From: Helianthus annuus
Taxonomy: Eukaryota > Streptophyta > Magnoliopsida > Asterales > Asteraceae
Direction: 5' to 3'
Assembly: GCF_002127325.2 (NCBI RefSeq)
Contig: NC_035438.2
Coordinates: 89,838,385-89,902,384 of the forward strand
Length of the DNA stretch: 64,000 nt
In this document: one piece after another, positions 35,773 through 46,571 of the stretch
Layout of the letters: each line of letters starts with the position of its first letter
Position numbering within the stretch: position 1 is the first letter of the stretch
Notes under the pieces: generated by a model
Told to the model about the DNA's origin: nothing
The model's database searches: none
Seen by the model: the letters and a program-made list of their open reading frames with translations, nothing else
Program-made: the position numbers and the translations under genes

Positions 35773-35962
35773 CACGGGGCCGTGCTTACTGAACACGCCC
35801 CCGTGCTGCATATTTTTTAGTTAGATGCCCAGATACAGAGTCTGAACACGGGGCCGTGCTCACTGAACACGCCCCCGTGCTCAACGAGGCCAGTAACTTT
35901 AATTAAAACGCCCAGATACAGATTTTGTACACGGGGCCGTGTCCACTGAACACGGGGCCGTG
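35773..35962. repeat. Three CACG-N4-CGTG palindrome pairs in B leader
   Basis: Starts at 35773/35794, 35847/35868 and 35930/35951, each exactly 21 bp apart with a 9-base spacer ending CTGAA. Each 12-base member is an inverted repeat CACG....CGTG. The pairs are separated by about 75-83 bases. The rest of the leader (35658-36026) has no ORF, and an acceptor-like CAG ends at 36012. Confidence 0.8.
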
Positions 35963-36026
35963 TCCAGCTTCTGTTTCCGTCTTTGTTTCTGTTTTCTGGT
36001 CCCGAGACTCAGTTGTGGTCTGCTGA

Positions 36027-37781
36027 GTGATTCTTATTGATCAATACTCAGGAAGTTACAACTACACCGATGAGGAGGATGATTATATGAGAGACTATTG
36101 CACTAATTGTGGAAACCCGCACTCGGTACAATATTGTAACTTGTTTCAACCATCCAATTCATACAACCATTATGAGGAGCCCAGGTACGAGCCATCAACT
36201 TCATACACATCCTATGAAGACCAAAGGTATGAACCTCCTCCCTCATACTCGTACTTTGATGAACCAAGGTATGAGCCTTCATACTCATACTTTGATGACT
36301 CAAGATATGAGCCACCACCTTCATATACTTATTATGAGGAACCATGGCGTGAACAACCCACCTCATATGAGTACTACGAAGAACAAAGTTTCGACCCTTA
36401 TCCATCATATACTTACAATGAAGAACAATGGTGTGAACCATCTACTTCATATGGGTACTATGAGGAGCCAAGGATCGAACAACCGGATTCAAGCTTTGAG
36501 GATCCCAATTCTTTTTCTCTCACCGAAGTGACCAATAGGATATTAGAACACATTAAAACTATCGAACGTTGCATAAAAGAATCTCGCGCAAGGGAAGAGG
36601 AGTCCCGTGCAAGAGAAGAGTTAAATTTTAATAATAACGTAGAGATAGTTGAAAATGTAAAAATGGAAGAACAAGAAAGTGAAAAACTGACACATGAGTT
36701 AAACAACGAAAAAGGTGAGGCCGATAATGTTAAAATTCAAGAAGAGTCTAATTTTAAAGAAATTAATCTCTTGTCACCTTCTTTCGAAAATCATTGTTTA
36801 GTAACCCCTCATGCCACGTTTTTAAAAGAGTTAAGCACTAACACTAAAATTGAAGAAATGGTAAGCGTTAAGTTAACAAATGATCAAACCTCGCTAATAA
36901 ACGAAGACCCTTTTGAAATTAACATTACACCGGTTCCATGTTTCTTTCAAAATTCATTTATTAGTAATATCACCATTGATAAAGATCTTTGTGTTAACAT
37001 AATGCCTAACTACATTTTTGAAAAATTAAGTATTAGTGATTTTGCTCCACTTCAAATACCCATTTTTCTATCCGATCGGAAAGTAATAAAATCAGTCGGT
37101 GTAGTTAAGGATGCCTTGGTTCAAGCAAATCAAATGGTTATTCCAACCGACTTCGTCATCCTCGATGACGCTCCTCTAGTCTTGGGAAAACCTTTTGTAA
37201 AAACTTTGAAGAACCGGAAATTTAACAATCTACCTCTTCAATTAGGGGCATTCAAAAGGAGCATAGATCTTGAGCGTTCAATGAAATATCCTTTTGGCAA
37301 TAATGACCCCCTAATTGAAGATGAGGATGAGCCACCTGATACAACTGAAGAAGATGACCACTTTGTTGAAGAAGAGATCGCCATAGAACAAACCTTTAAG
37401 GTTCTTGATCTAAATGAGCCACAAAATAAGATGACTCCTAAAGACCCACCCATTGAGCTCAAAGAACTTCCTAAAGGTTTGGAATATGCTTTTCTAGACA
37501 AAGATGGTAATTTGCCTGTAATTATTTCATCTAAATTAAATAGCGTAGAAATAGAGAAATTAGTTAATCTTCTTAAAAAACACAAAAATGCGATTGCTTG
37601 GAAGCTTATAGATATTAAAGGAATAAGTCCTTCCATATGCACGCACAAAATTTTAATGAATGATGATTACAAAACAGTAATTCAACCACAACGAAGAGTA
37701 AATCCCAATGTACAAGAAGTGGTTAAAAATGAAGTCATCAAGCTACTTGACGCCGGACCTAATCTATCCTATCTCCGATAG
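36027..37781 (+). CDS. B gag remnant plus degenerate protease, tyrosine-rich repeats
   Basis: The frame opens with GTG at 36027; the first ATG is 36087. Residues 25-37 form a knuckle with one residue too few between Cys and His (CX2CX3HX4C). Residues ~45-145 are nine or so repeats of about 14-16 aa rich in Tyr, Glu and Pro (EEPRYEPPPSYSYFD-like). A charged coiled-coil-like stretch follows. Then comes a retropepsin-like fold ending LVLGKPF (about residues 300-395), where the catalytic D-[ST]-G is replaced by DKDLCVNIMP. The C-terminus enters the RT N-terminal region before a frameshift near 37758. The capsid core of Athila gag is absent. A gag-independent or non-autonomous form is likely. Confidence 0.7.
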   Translation: MILIDQYSGSYNYTDEEDDYMRDYCTNCGNPHSVQYCNLFQPSNSYNHYEEPRYEPSTSYTSYEDQRYEPPPSYSYFDEPRYEPSYSYFDDSRYEPPPSYTYYEEPWREQPTSYEYYEEQSFDPYPSYTYNEEQWCEPSTSYGYYEEPRIEQPDSSFEDPNSFSLTEVTNRILEHIKTIERCIKESRAREEESRAREELNFNNNVEIVENVKMEEQESEKLTHELNNEKGEADNVKIQEESNFKEINLLSPSFENHCLVTPHATFLKELSTNTKIEEMVSVKLTNDQTSLINEDPFEINITPVPCFFQNSFISNITIDKDLCVNIMPNYIFEKLSISDFAPLQIPIFLSDRKVIKSVGVVKDALVQANQMVIPTDFVILDDAPLVLGKPFVKTLKNRKFNNLPLQLGAFKRSIDLERSMKYPFGNNDPLIEDEDEPPDTTEEDDHFVEEEIAIEQTFKVLDLNEPQNKMTPKDPPIELKELPKGLEYAFLDKDGNLPVIISSKLNSVEIEKLVNLLKKHKNAIAWKLIDIKGISPSICTHKILMNDDYKTVIQPQRRVNPNVQEVVKNEVIKLLDAGPNLSYLR

Positions 37782-39516
37782 TCCATGGGTAAGTCCTGTC
37801 CAAGTAGTCCCAAAGAAAGGAGGTATGACGGTAATAACTAATGAAAAAAATGAATTAATACCGACAAGAACCGTCACATGATGGAGAGTTTGTATAGACT
37901 ATAGACCATTAAATGAAGCAACAAGGAAAGACCACTTTCCTTCGCCTTTCATTGATCAAATGTTAGAACGACTATCCGGTCATAAATTTTATTGTTTCTT
38001 GGATGGTTTTTCAGGTTACTTTCAAATCCCGATAGCACCTGAAGACCAAGAGAAGACAACTTTCACATGCCCCTACGGAACTTTTGCCTATCGACGCATG
38101 CCATTCGGTCTATGTAATGCACCTACAACATTCCAACGTTGTATGGTAGCCATTTTCCATGATATGATAGAAAAGACAATGGAAGTCTTCATGGACGACT
38201 TTTCTATCTTTGGAGACTCATATGACCAATGCCTCGATAACCTTGAACGAATGCTATCCCGATGTGAGGAAACTAACCTCGCCCTTAACTGGGAAAAATG
38301 CCATTTCATGGTAACAGAGGGAATAGTACTCGGTCACAAAATCTCAAGCGAAGGTATGGAAGTTGATCGAGCAGAAATAGAAACTATTTCTCGACTACCT
38401 CCACCATCCTCCGTTAGAGCAATCAGAAGTTTCTTAGGGCATGCCAGATTTTATAGAAGGTTTATCAAGGACTTTTCAAAAATTTAAACACCTCTAACAA
38501 AATTACTTGAAAAAGATGCACCTTTCATCTTTGACAAGGAATGCAATCAAGCATTTCTAACCCTCAAGGAAATGCTAGTCAATGCACCTATCATGATAGC
38601 GCCTGATTGGAAATTTCCTTTCGAAATCATGTGTGATGCAAGTGACTTTGCTGTTGGAGCAGTCTTGGGACAAAGAAAAGAAAAGCATTTCCACCCAATT
38701 TATTATGCTAGTAAAACGCTTAACGATGCACAAGAAAATTACACAACGACAGAAAAAGAATTACTAGCTGTGGTGTTTGCTTTTGATAAATTCCGTTCTT
38801 ACCTTGTTCTTTCTAAAACTGTAGTCTATACAGATCATGCAGCTATCAGATACCTCTTCAAGAAACAAGACGCAAAACCCCGTTTGATCAGATGGATTCT
38901 ACTCCTCCAAGAGTTCGACATTGAAATCAAAGACAAAAGAGGAGCAGAAAACACTGCTGCAGATCATCTTTCATGCCTAGAAGAACCAGCTTTGGAGGCA
39001 ACCAGGGACGAGCAGATAAACGAAAAATTTCCCACAGAGTCCTTGGAAATGATGGAGAGTAGACAAGAACCATGGTATGCCGACTATGCTAATTATTTAG
39101 CTAGCGGTATAGTCACCAGAGGATGGCCGCATCACCAAAGAAAGAAATTCTTTGCTGATGTAAAGCATTACTTTTGGGAAGACCCTTATCTTTTCAAAAT
39201 GTGTGCCGACCAACTCATCCGAAGGTGCGTCCATGGTAATGAAGCACGAAGAATTCTTCGTCATTGTCATGAAGGTCCATACGGAGGACATCATGGTGCC
39301 GCTAGTTCCGCACGAAAGGTATTTGATTCAGGATTTTATTGGCCAACCATTTACAAGGATGCACAAAATCTTGTAAAGACATGTGACGCTTGCCAAAGAT
39401 CAGGTAATATTTCTTCCAAAAACGAAATGCCTAAAAATGGCATTCTCGTTTGTGAAATTTTTGATGTGTGGGGACTCGATTTTATGGGACCCTTCCCACC
39501 GTCAAAAGGAAACACA
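37782..39516 (+). pseudogene. pol: B reverse transcriptase, RNase H and N-terminal integrase
   Basis: RT would copy element RNA. Past a one-base insertion (near 37758) the frame has a TGA at 37879-37881 and a TAA at 38485-38487, otherwise open. Visible RT motifs are FLDGFSGYFQIPIAPEDQ, MPFGLCNAPTTFQRCM and the catalytic FMDD (about 38190-38201). RNase H has [14 protein letters not shown] (~38634), [15 protein letters not shown] and [10 protein letters not shown]. The integrase HHCC zinc region includes [11 protein letters not shown] and CDACQ (about 39262-39396). The first integrase catalytic Asp is in WGLDFMGP (~39472). The Helitron interrupts at 39516/39517 between an A and a T. Three lesions plus the Helitron make it inactive. 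Confidence 0.88.
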
Positions 39517-41485
39517 TCTATACTATATATAATATACATATCCAAAGGACTTCTTAATGTCAATAAAATTTCCTTAAAACACCTCTAAAACATGATGTAC
39601 AAGTCTTTTAAGCACCAGAAAACTTCACTTTCCACTTATACCCTTTCCTCTAAACTAAACACGCGGACACACAAACAAACTAGGGTTTCTCTCATCCCTC
39701 ATTTGGTCCGCCGCTATCATCCTCTGCTCTCTCTCTCTATGGCGATTGCTATATCGCGCTCTCGGATCTCGCCAGATCTATGAAGGTAACCTCCTTTTCT
39801 CGATCTCTCTCTCTCTCTCTAATTCATCAACAACGCTGAACCACGGGGTACTGTACAATCGATTTTAGGGTTTGCCATTTCATCCATCTCCCTGCTTCTC
39901 TCTCAAAGAAGATCTAGGGTTTCTCTAGGCGGAGCCGAGCCACTGGCTCACTGCGAACTCGCCGGCGTTTGATACTTCCATGGAACCAAATAGTCCGAGC
40001 CGTGTAGGCTGGTATTGTGTTCTTACCCTTTTCTCTCTTTTCGTTTTTGTTGAACTGATTTCGTTTTTGTACAGCTCATATCACCAAATCCGGTTTCAGT
40101 GACACTCTTTTCGTTTTTGGGAGTGAAGAACAAGCAGATCCGGTATCCTGTATGTTCGTAGACCTCATATCACCCCTGTAAGTATTTGGTATTTTTGTAG
40201 ATCTAGGGTTTTTTTTTGTATTTTTCAGATCCGTAAAATGATGATGTCGATAAAACAGGGTTTAGATGCCATCAGACATATTTGACCTTTATTTTGTCAA
40301 CCCCTCTCTTTCCCTCTCTTCTTCATAAATTTCTTCATTCTACATTCTTCATATGTTTGTTTCTCACCATGACTTTAATGGGATTAATTTTTTAGGATTT
40401 TGGTGCAGGTGGAATAATTTTTATTATTGATTAAAGATACTTTAGCAGACCATCAAAGGTTCCCTTTTCTGGTTAGTTACAAAATCGGCTATAAAGGAAT
40501 TGTTTTTCATCATGAATCTTGTCGGATTAGAGTTTTTAATGGGTTTTGTTTGTGATTGTTTTTTTTTTTCATTTGTATATATTAATGCAAAACACCTGTT
40601 TTACACCAAAATTATTTGTTTATTGGATTAATGTTTTGAACAATTGCAACTGGTGTTTACAAGAGTATACATTTTAAAAACTTACTATGCACACTTAGTT
40701 TAGTATAAAGACAGTCCTTGGAGTTGGCTTTCATTTATTGACTTTTAATGTACCCTATATATTATGTTTCGTATCAAATTGATTCATTTTTTAATTTTCT
40801 GTTCCGTAAATAGCAATATGTGATTATTTATTATATGAATTCCAGCCAATATGGTTAATTTTATACGTTCTTTCAGAGTTTTTTTTTATTACGAATGCCA
40901 CCAGAAGCACTCAATCTTGTCTTCATGTAGTGCTTGTAAGTGAATCTTGTTACGTGTTTCTCATTTCTCTAAATAACAAAGATTTATTGAGCGGGCGAGT
41001 TAAGCATGCTAATACCAGACATTATACTTTTGCCACAGAGCAAGCACTCCTTGCAAGTTGCAACTTCTTCATTACCAGAGGTTTACAAATGTCAAAAGCG
41101 GTCTTCTTCATTACTGGAGGTTTACAAAGGTCAAAAGAGGTCAAATTACAGGTGTATAGGTATGTTCTTTTTATGATGTAGCTACGTTTTCCATTTGTAA
41201 GCATCCATCTAAATCTACTTGACAGATTGGATGTAGAATTCGATAGATTTCGGCTAATTTTAATGCATGCTCTTGTGCTTGGGTTTTTTTTGGCTATGGA
41301 ATGAGTTTTGTGTTTCATTTTCTGCAAAAAAAAAAAATACTTTTGGTTACATATATTGTTCGACTATTGGAAGCCGAAATTTTTGAACCAGGGGCTCTAA
41401 ATGGACCATTGATTTATGAAACTTCTCAAGCTTGTTAATGTTTTAAAGGTTTTAACTTTTTTTTGATGAAATTAACAATATGCAG
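39517..41485 (+). other. Helitron left part: captured UTR/intron-like DNA, source unknown
   Basis: It contains a CT-rich leader-like stretch (39680-39830), AGGGTTTC words typical of plant 5' UTRs and AT-rich intron-like DNA. A 37-bp tandem duplication (CTTCTTCATTAC...) lies at about 41065-41140. Frames at 39592-39783 and 40930-41181 have no recognised homology. It may come from one or more host genes. Confidence 0.45.
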
Positions 41486-41850
41486 ACGACCAGGTGGCGA
41501 CAAGGTGTATGCTGTATTTGATAATCAACTCCCTGCTGCTTTAAAAAGGTTACAGTTTTACAAGCAACTTTCAGTGGAGAATGTGAGAAAATTAATTACT
41601 GTATCTGATGGATATCAACCTCATTTAATAGCACCTGAACAAGGTTGTCGTCGTCTTATCGAATCTACGTTGATTACCATCAAATCTCCTGCCGAAGCGG
41701 TTGTTGATGCGGTATGTTCGCAAATATATATTATTATTTGGATAAAACAACTTGAAATCTTTGTTGTTTTACTTCTTTATTGGTTTCAGGTTGGTTCACG
41801 GTATACTGAAGGATTTGGTCCACAAGTCGATTAAGGAGACCGCAGTGAGT
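41486..41850 (+). pseudogene. Captured fragment of dynamin-related protein 1 (DRP1) gene
   Basis: Plant DRP1 GTPases act in membrane scission and cell-plate formation. After an acceptor (TGCAG, 41481-41485) an exon 41486-41711 encodes residues like [20 protein letters not shown] and [13 protein letters not shown], a stretch from the DRP1 stalk/middle region. A GT...AG intron (41712 to about 41788, ending TTTCAG) is kept. A second exon reads [17 protein letters not shown] in one frame, but a four-base GTTG duplication at the splice site puts it out of frame with the first. Intron retention shows capture at DNA level. It is a fragment with no GTPase domain. A ~70-bp duplication follows at 41850-41990. 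Confidence 0.88.
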
Positions 41851-42087
41851 CTGAAGGCCCTTAATATGGTTGGGATCCGAAACCGAAGTGAGTCTGAAGG
41901 CCCTTTGTTGTTTTACTTCTTTATTGTATCTGGATTTAAATTGTATTCGGTTTAGGGATCTCAATATGGTTGGGATCCGAAACCGAATTTCATCATTTGT
42001 TTTTGGTTTGATTTTCGAATTAAAGGTTTCCAAACAAAACCAAACTTAAAACTGGATTGTATATCTATTATATGGTGTTCGGCAGAT

Positions 42088-42462
42088 TCACAATTTGACA
42101 TAAAATAACATTTTCTTTTTAAATTGATTGTCTAGGGCACTATATGGGCAGTTCATCTTATGATTATCTCTCGAGGGTCGGTCCAGAAACCCATTAAGAG
42201 GTTGGTTATAAGGACAATTCAAGAACTCGCAAGTGTAGATCTTGTGCTCAACTACTTGGTTTGCCGGAGGGGCTTTCCTCTTTCTATCAGTCAACAACCC
42301 GAGATTTGGTTTGACATCTCCGACGTCAAAGTTGGGTTCCGGTTCATGTTGAACTACTTCAACATCATACTCACCAGCATCATCATTAACCGCAAACGAA
42401 CCACTCCATCCTAACGACATAACCGGCGGACATAGTTCAGGGTAAAGTTCTCTGGCCAACAC
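42088..42462 (-). pseudogene. Captured fragment of EIN3/EIL transcription factor gene
   Basis: EIN3-like proteins are plant nuclear DNA-binding factors (ethylene or sulfur response). The minus-strand frame (124 aa) is open without a stop and has signature segments ARELYPELCPP, EYDVEVV and CEFLNCPYNQPLNGFLDR followed by SRDNHKMNCPY, the C-x-C/H-rich part of the EIN3 domain. It lacks the N-terminal acidic region and the C-terminus. It lies antisense to the Helitron strand and to the DRP1 fragment. An unbroken frame suggests recent capture. No promoter is seen for it. Confidence 0.88.
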
Positions 42463-43794
42463 CTAGCTTGTCACATTTTGTTGGTTAGTTGCAAAATATA
42501 GATATATATAAAAGCTTTTTATCATGAAAACTTGGTACAGAAATTGGTTAATGGGGAGAGAATTGTCAGTTGGATATGCGTATATTTCGCTAGCAATGTG
42601 TAAGATAACACTGCTTTTGTACGTTTTTGCCAAGAGCTTGCCCAATGCAAATTACTGCTTTTGTACGTTTTTGCCAAGAGCTTGCCCAAATAGAAAGAAG
42701 GCTTTATGGCCATGGAAGGGTGTTAACGACCTTAAAAAAGGCCCTTTTTTGTCATCTCGTGTTGAGTTCATAAGATGCAATTGATTAGGTTTTGTAATCT
42801 TATTTGATGTTCACTAGCTTTGTAGAAATTCATGCCTATGTGTGTGGTTCGAACAAAATATTTTCATCATAAGGTTTGGTATTTGTTTTCAGTTACTATA
42901 ACGATTGGTGATATCCTATTGGTATCTTACCATTTCAATAACAAACCAAGACCTTTACCTACCAATGCATCTAAATATAGTTCAAGTTCACTGCAATAAT
43001 AAAGTATGAACTTATTTTCTATTAATAATCTTACGAGATTAAGAGAATAATATAACTTGTATGAGTGTTTGAATTAATATGAGTTAGTCAAAGATCTTGT
43101 AGGCATAACTCCAGTTGTGTATTTTAATAATATTGTATTAATTTATTTTTTATATATATCAATATAAGATAATAATTATTTGAATGAATTTGTGTTTTAA
43201 CTAATAAATTTAGTCATCGATCTTGTTCATAACCCGATGAATCAAAATTGAAATAATTCAAACAAAGTTGGTTTTGAAATATCTTAATGGATTTTTTTAG
43301 TTTTGGTTAGTTTTAAATATGGCTTAAAATTGAATCGAACCGCTCTATGCACAACCTTAAAATCAACAACCAAAGTGTTGTGTTCATTACCGCATCGTAT
43401 AGACACCCAACAGAAAAAACCTTATGAAACGCCTACGGCGGATGCATCGATGTCATTTCATTTATCTATGTTTTGTGATATACTTTGGTTTGAATCCACA
43501 TATTCTAAGTGTTTGGCTATTTTTGTTACAAGAGCCGATACTTTGTCTTCGTCATATAATATAGTAGTTCTAAGTGCCTTTTTAGTTCTAGGTGTCGTTG
43601 CATTTACATTTCTATTTAAATTTTTGTTAGAAATCGGGTGTCTGGCGCAAAGCACGGTGAACCCCCTAGAGTATTGATAAACTAACAGAAAACGAGTTCT
43701 AACTTGTAAATTATCGGCGCCGCTACGTACATAGCCCTAAACTCACCAACCTAAGTGATATGTTTCCCGCCGCATCGCGCGGGTAAACGACTAG
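42463..43794 (+). other. Helitron right part, unrecognised
   Basis: A ~42-bp tandem duplication with CTGCTTTTGTACGTTTTTGC occurs at 42609 and 42655. The remainder is AT-rich, with a 124-aa frame at 43303-43677 that has a hydrophobic stretch but no recognised family. It ends with the Helitron 3' hairpin and CTAG. Confidence 0.5.
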
Positions 43795-44630
43795 TATATA
43801 CTTGTGGCAGTCGATTACTTGTCTAAATGGGCGGAGGCCGAAGCTCTTCCAACAAACGATGGAAGAGTAGTGGTAAAATTTCTGAAAAAGTTATTCTCTC
43901 GTTTTGGAACACCAAAAGCTTTGATAAGTGATAGAGGTACCCATTTTTGCAATCATCAACTCAAAAAAATATTAACAAGGTATGGGGTCTATCACCGGGT
44001 CTCAACAGCATATCACCCTCAAACAAATGGGCAAGCCGAAGTGACTAACCGAGGTTTAAAACGAATACTTGAAAAAACCGTAGGTTTAAATAAAAAGGAA
44101 TGGGCCGATAAATTAGATGATGCTTTATGGGCTTTTCGCACTGCTTATAAAACTACTATAGGCACAACCCCATATAAGCTCGTCTATGGAAAAAGTTGTC
44201 ACTTGCCAGTAGAAAGAGCTCACAGAGCCTACTGGGCAATAAAAAACGTAAACTTAGACTTAGAAACTGCAGGTAAAATCGATTCTGTCAAATGAATGAG
44301 TTAGACAAATTAAGGAATTATGCATACTCTAACTCCGAAATTTATAAGGAAAGAATGAAAAATTTACACGATAAATATATTAAGTCTAATGAATTTCGGG
44401 TAGGAGACCAAGTTCTGTTGTTTAATTCGCGACTTCGATTATTTCCTGGTAAACTAAAATCTAGGTGGTCAGGACCTTTTTCCGTCACCCATGTTTTTCC
44501 TCACGGTGCAGTAGAAATTAAAGCTCGAAATGGTATGCCATTTAAAGTCAATGGCCAACGGCTAAAACTCTACCGAGGATCCATTGAGGATGAAGAAGAG
44601 GAGACCTCACTTCAAACAGTTAACGAATGA
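43795..44630 (+). pseudogene. pol: B integrase core (C part) and GPY/F-type C-terminal domain
   Basis: Directly after the Helitron the frame resumes the integrase core. The second catalytic Asp is in ISDRGTHFC (~43930) and the catalytic Glu in [10 protein letters not shown] (~44028). A frame change occurs around 44290, where 43804-44295 ends and 44292-44630 begins with a 4-base overlap. The second frame has a GPY/F-like module ([20 protein letters not shown]) and ends at 44630. With 37782-39516 it makes one broken pol. Confidence 0.88.
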
Positions 44631-44942
44631 AAAGCATCCACATCATACCCGAAATGTTGCAAACAAACGAGTATACATCAAAACCGGTAAGTCTCCTAAC
44701 CATGTTTTCGGAAAAAGGGGTATGCACACAAGCACAAAAAAAAAGTATATATTTTCAAAACTTTTGCTCGGCACGAGGCCGTGTCCACTGGACACGGGGC
44801 CGTGTTGAGACAACTCTCGGGATAAAACCCTCTTTTCATAACAGTTACCTCATTCCACACGCCCCGTTTTGCCGAAAACGCTCTGGTTCAAGGCGATTTT
44901 CCGCAGATTTCCGACGTTACTTCCACGGTTAACAACATCAAG

Positions 44943-45428
44943 GTATGATTCTATCATCATTAGTAGTTAGATTAGTTACTTGCATGTAGTTAAACATCAA
45001 AGATTTGGGGAAAAATCTAGGGTTCTTCAAGTTCATCCGGATCGAACTTCAAATTTTTGATGAAATCTGTTAGTATTAGTTTAGATTAGTATAATGGGAA
45101 GTAAATACACTTGTATTGTTGATAGATTTGTCCGATTTCTCATTAAAACCTCAAACCCTTGTTTTTGAACCGAAAAAGATGAAATTGGAAGGGTAAATGG
45201 GTTGTTTTGGGAAAAACGACACTTAGGGTTTCATTTTCGGGGGAAACCGCACCTACTTAGCCAAAAATTTTTAGATTTTCAGGACCGGGACGAAAAATGA
45301 AGTTTTTGGGTTACAGACGTCTGGACACGGTGTCGTGCCCGCTGAACACGGGGCCGTGCCCAGCCCACTGTTTGCAGTTTCTTTAAAAATCTCATTGTTT
45401 CGTGCTAATTTTTGGTGTATTCTTTCAG
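44943..45428 (+). other. Predicted 5'-UTR intron before the extra ORF of B
   Basis: Donor AAG|GTATGA at 44942/44943 and acceptor TTCTTTCAG|ATGG at 45428/45429 give a 486-base intron that ends exactly at the ORF start codon. One palindrome pair (45326/45347) lies inside it and another (44772/44793) in the upstream UTR. Splice signals are read by eye only. Confidence 0.55.
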
Positions 45429-46571
45429 ATGGCAAAGTTCACAAGGTTCAATGCAAGTGAGCTCGATGCTAGGGCAAGATACGAAATACTTCAAACAAGA
45501 CCCGAGGAGTACCCCACGCGAGCATGCACGGACCTGTTAACCTTGGTAAACCAGCTGGACCAATTCAACAACATCGTTACGGGACCACTAAGGGTTGCAT
45601 TAACCACTCGTCTTCGGTCGGTGCATCAGTGCACCATGGAGTTCTACAGTACTTTTACTTTCACCTCAAGGTGTGACCCGTTCGACAATGAAGGGGTTGC
45701 ATTTCGGTGTGGAGGGACAAGGTACTCGATCTCTATGGCACAGTTTGGAGCAATTGTGGGACTGTACGGGGAAGAGGAATCGGGAAATGAGGAAAATACC
45801 GGGGGATTACGAGATTTGGATGAAAATGAATGTCAAGCCGCATGGGCTCAAATCGGTGAAGGAATCTACAACCCTAGCAGCACCAAGAATACTAAGCTGA
45901 GGGATCCGCTCTATCGCTACATTCACAGGCTCCTCACCTACTCTCTTAGCCAACGTCATGACAGTAGTGGCGTTGTAGGGTTGAAAGATTTGGTTGTCCT
46001 TCACTGTATCCACAACCGGAAGCCTCTCGATGTGCCATATCTCCTGTTACGAAACATGCATCTCAACCGCCTTGCTCGCGCTCCAACGCCTATCTTCTTT
46101 GGAGGGTGGGTGTACCGTCTCTTCAAGCATTTCACGCGAATTCCAAGATCCTTTGAAAGAAGCCCATGGTCGGGACGAGTTGACTACCACATTTGCCGAG
46201 CCATGAACTTACTTTATGAGGCGGAAGACGGGACAGTGAGCTTCCAAAGGACGCAAGGCTATGCATGGAATCCGCAGGAGGCCCTAGTTCTTCATGCACC
46301 ACCTCCTCACTAACAATATCAACCCCATGGTGATCCGGGTCAATCCTCCTCACAAGGAGGCGGTTTTCCTAACTTTCAAAGCTTAACTGATCTTTTGCAG
46401 GAAAACCTCATGTGTACCAGGAACGCCTACAACCTCGCCAACAATACATACCACCGGGTCGGAGCCATTGAACGCAACATCAACGATATACAAGACGATA
46501 TCGGCAGTATCCGGGAGTATATGGCGGGGCATGGGGATGGAGGTGATGACAGCGATGAGGACATGGACTAG
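45429..46571 (+). CDS. B extra ORF in env-like position (Athila-type ORF)
   Basis: From the ATG at 45429 the frame is open to TAA at 46311-46313 (294 aa) and then in frame again to TAG at 46569-46571. Composition and the run AFRCGGTRYSISMAQFGAIV resemble the plant-retroelement ORF known as ATHILA ORF-1 family, here downstream of pol. Role unknown; it is not a recognisable envelope, and I see no signal peptide or transmembrane helix. Segments include RDPLYRYIHRLLTYSLS and YHICRAMNLLYEAEDG. After the TAA the tail is acidic (DDSDEDMD). The stop may be a point mutation. An acceptor-like site directly before the ATG suggests expression from a spliced RNA. Confidence 0.6.

Larger units (their letters stand above)
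39517..43794 (+). mobile_element. Helitron carrying gene fragments, inserted in B integrase
   Basis: 4278 bp starting TCTATACTATATATAATA and ending CTAG (43791-43794), with a 5-bp hairpin CCCGC/GCGGG (43766-43770, 43779-43783) seven bases before the end. Insertion is between A (39516) and T (43795) with no target duplication. The flanking integrase frame resumes exactly across the insertion. It has no Rep/helicase ORF, so it is non-autonomous. It holds a DRP1 fragment in sense and an EIN3-like fragment in antisense orientation, plus unrecognised 5'-UTR/intron-like DNA. These are classical Helitron signatures. Confidence 0.93.

Noticed and set aside
43303..43677. 124-aa frame with hydrophobic segment in the Helitron
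   Set aside because: No recognised family; one hydrophobic stretch in AT-rich DNA is expected by chance.
39517..43794. Autonomous Helitron
   Set aside because: No Rep or helicase motif in any frame.
45429..46571. Retroviral-like envelope gene
   Set aside because: No signal peptide, transmembrane helix or cysteine pattern seen; only the position is env-like.
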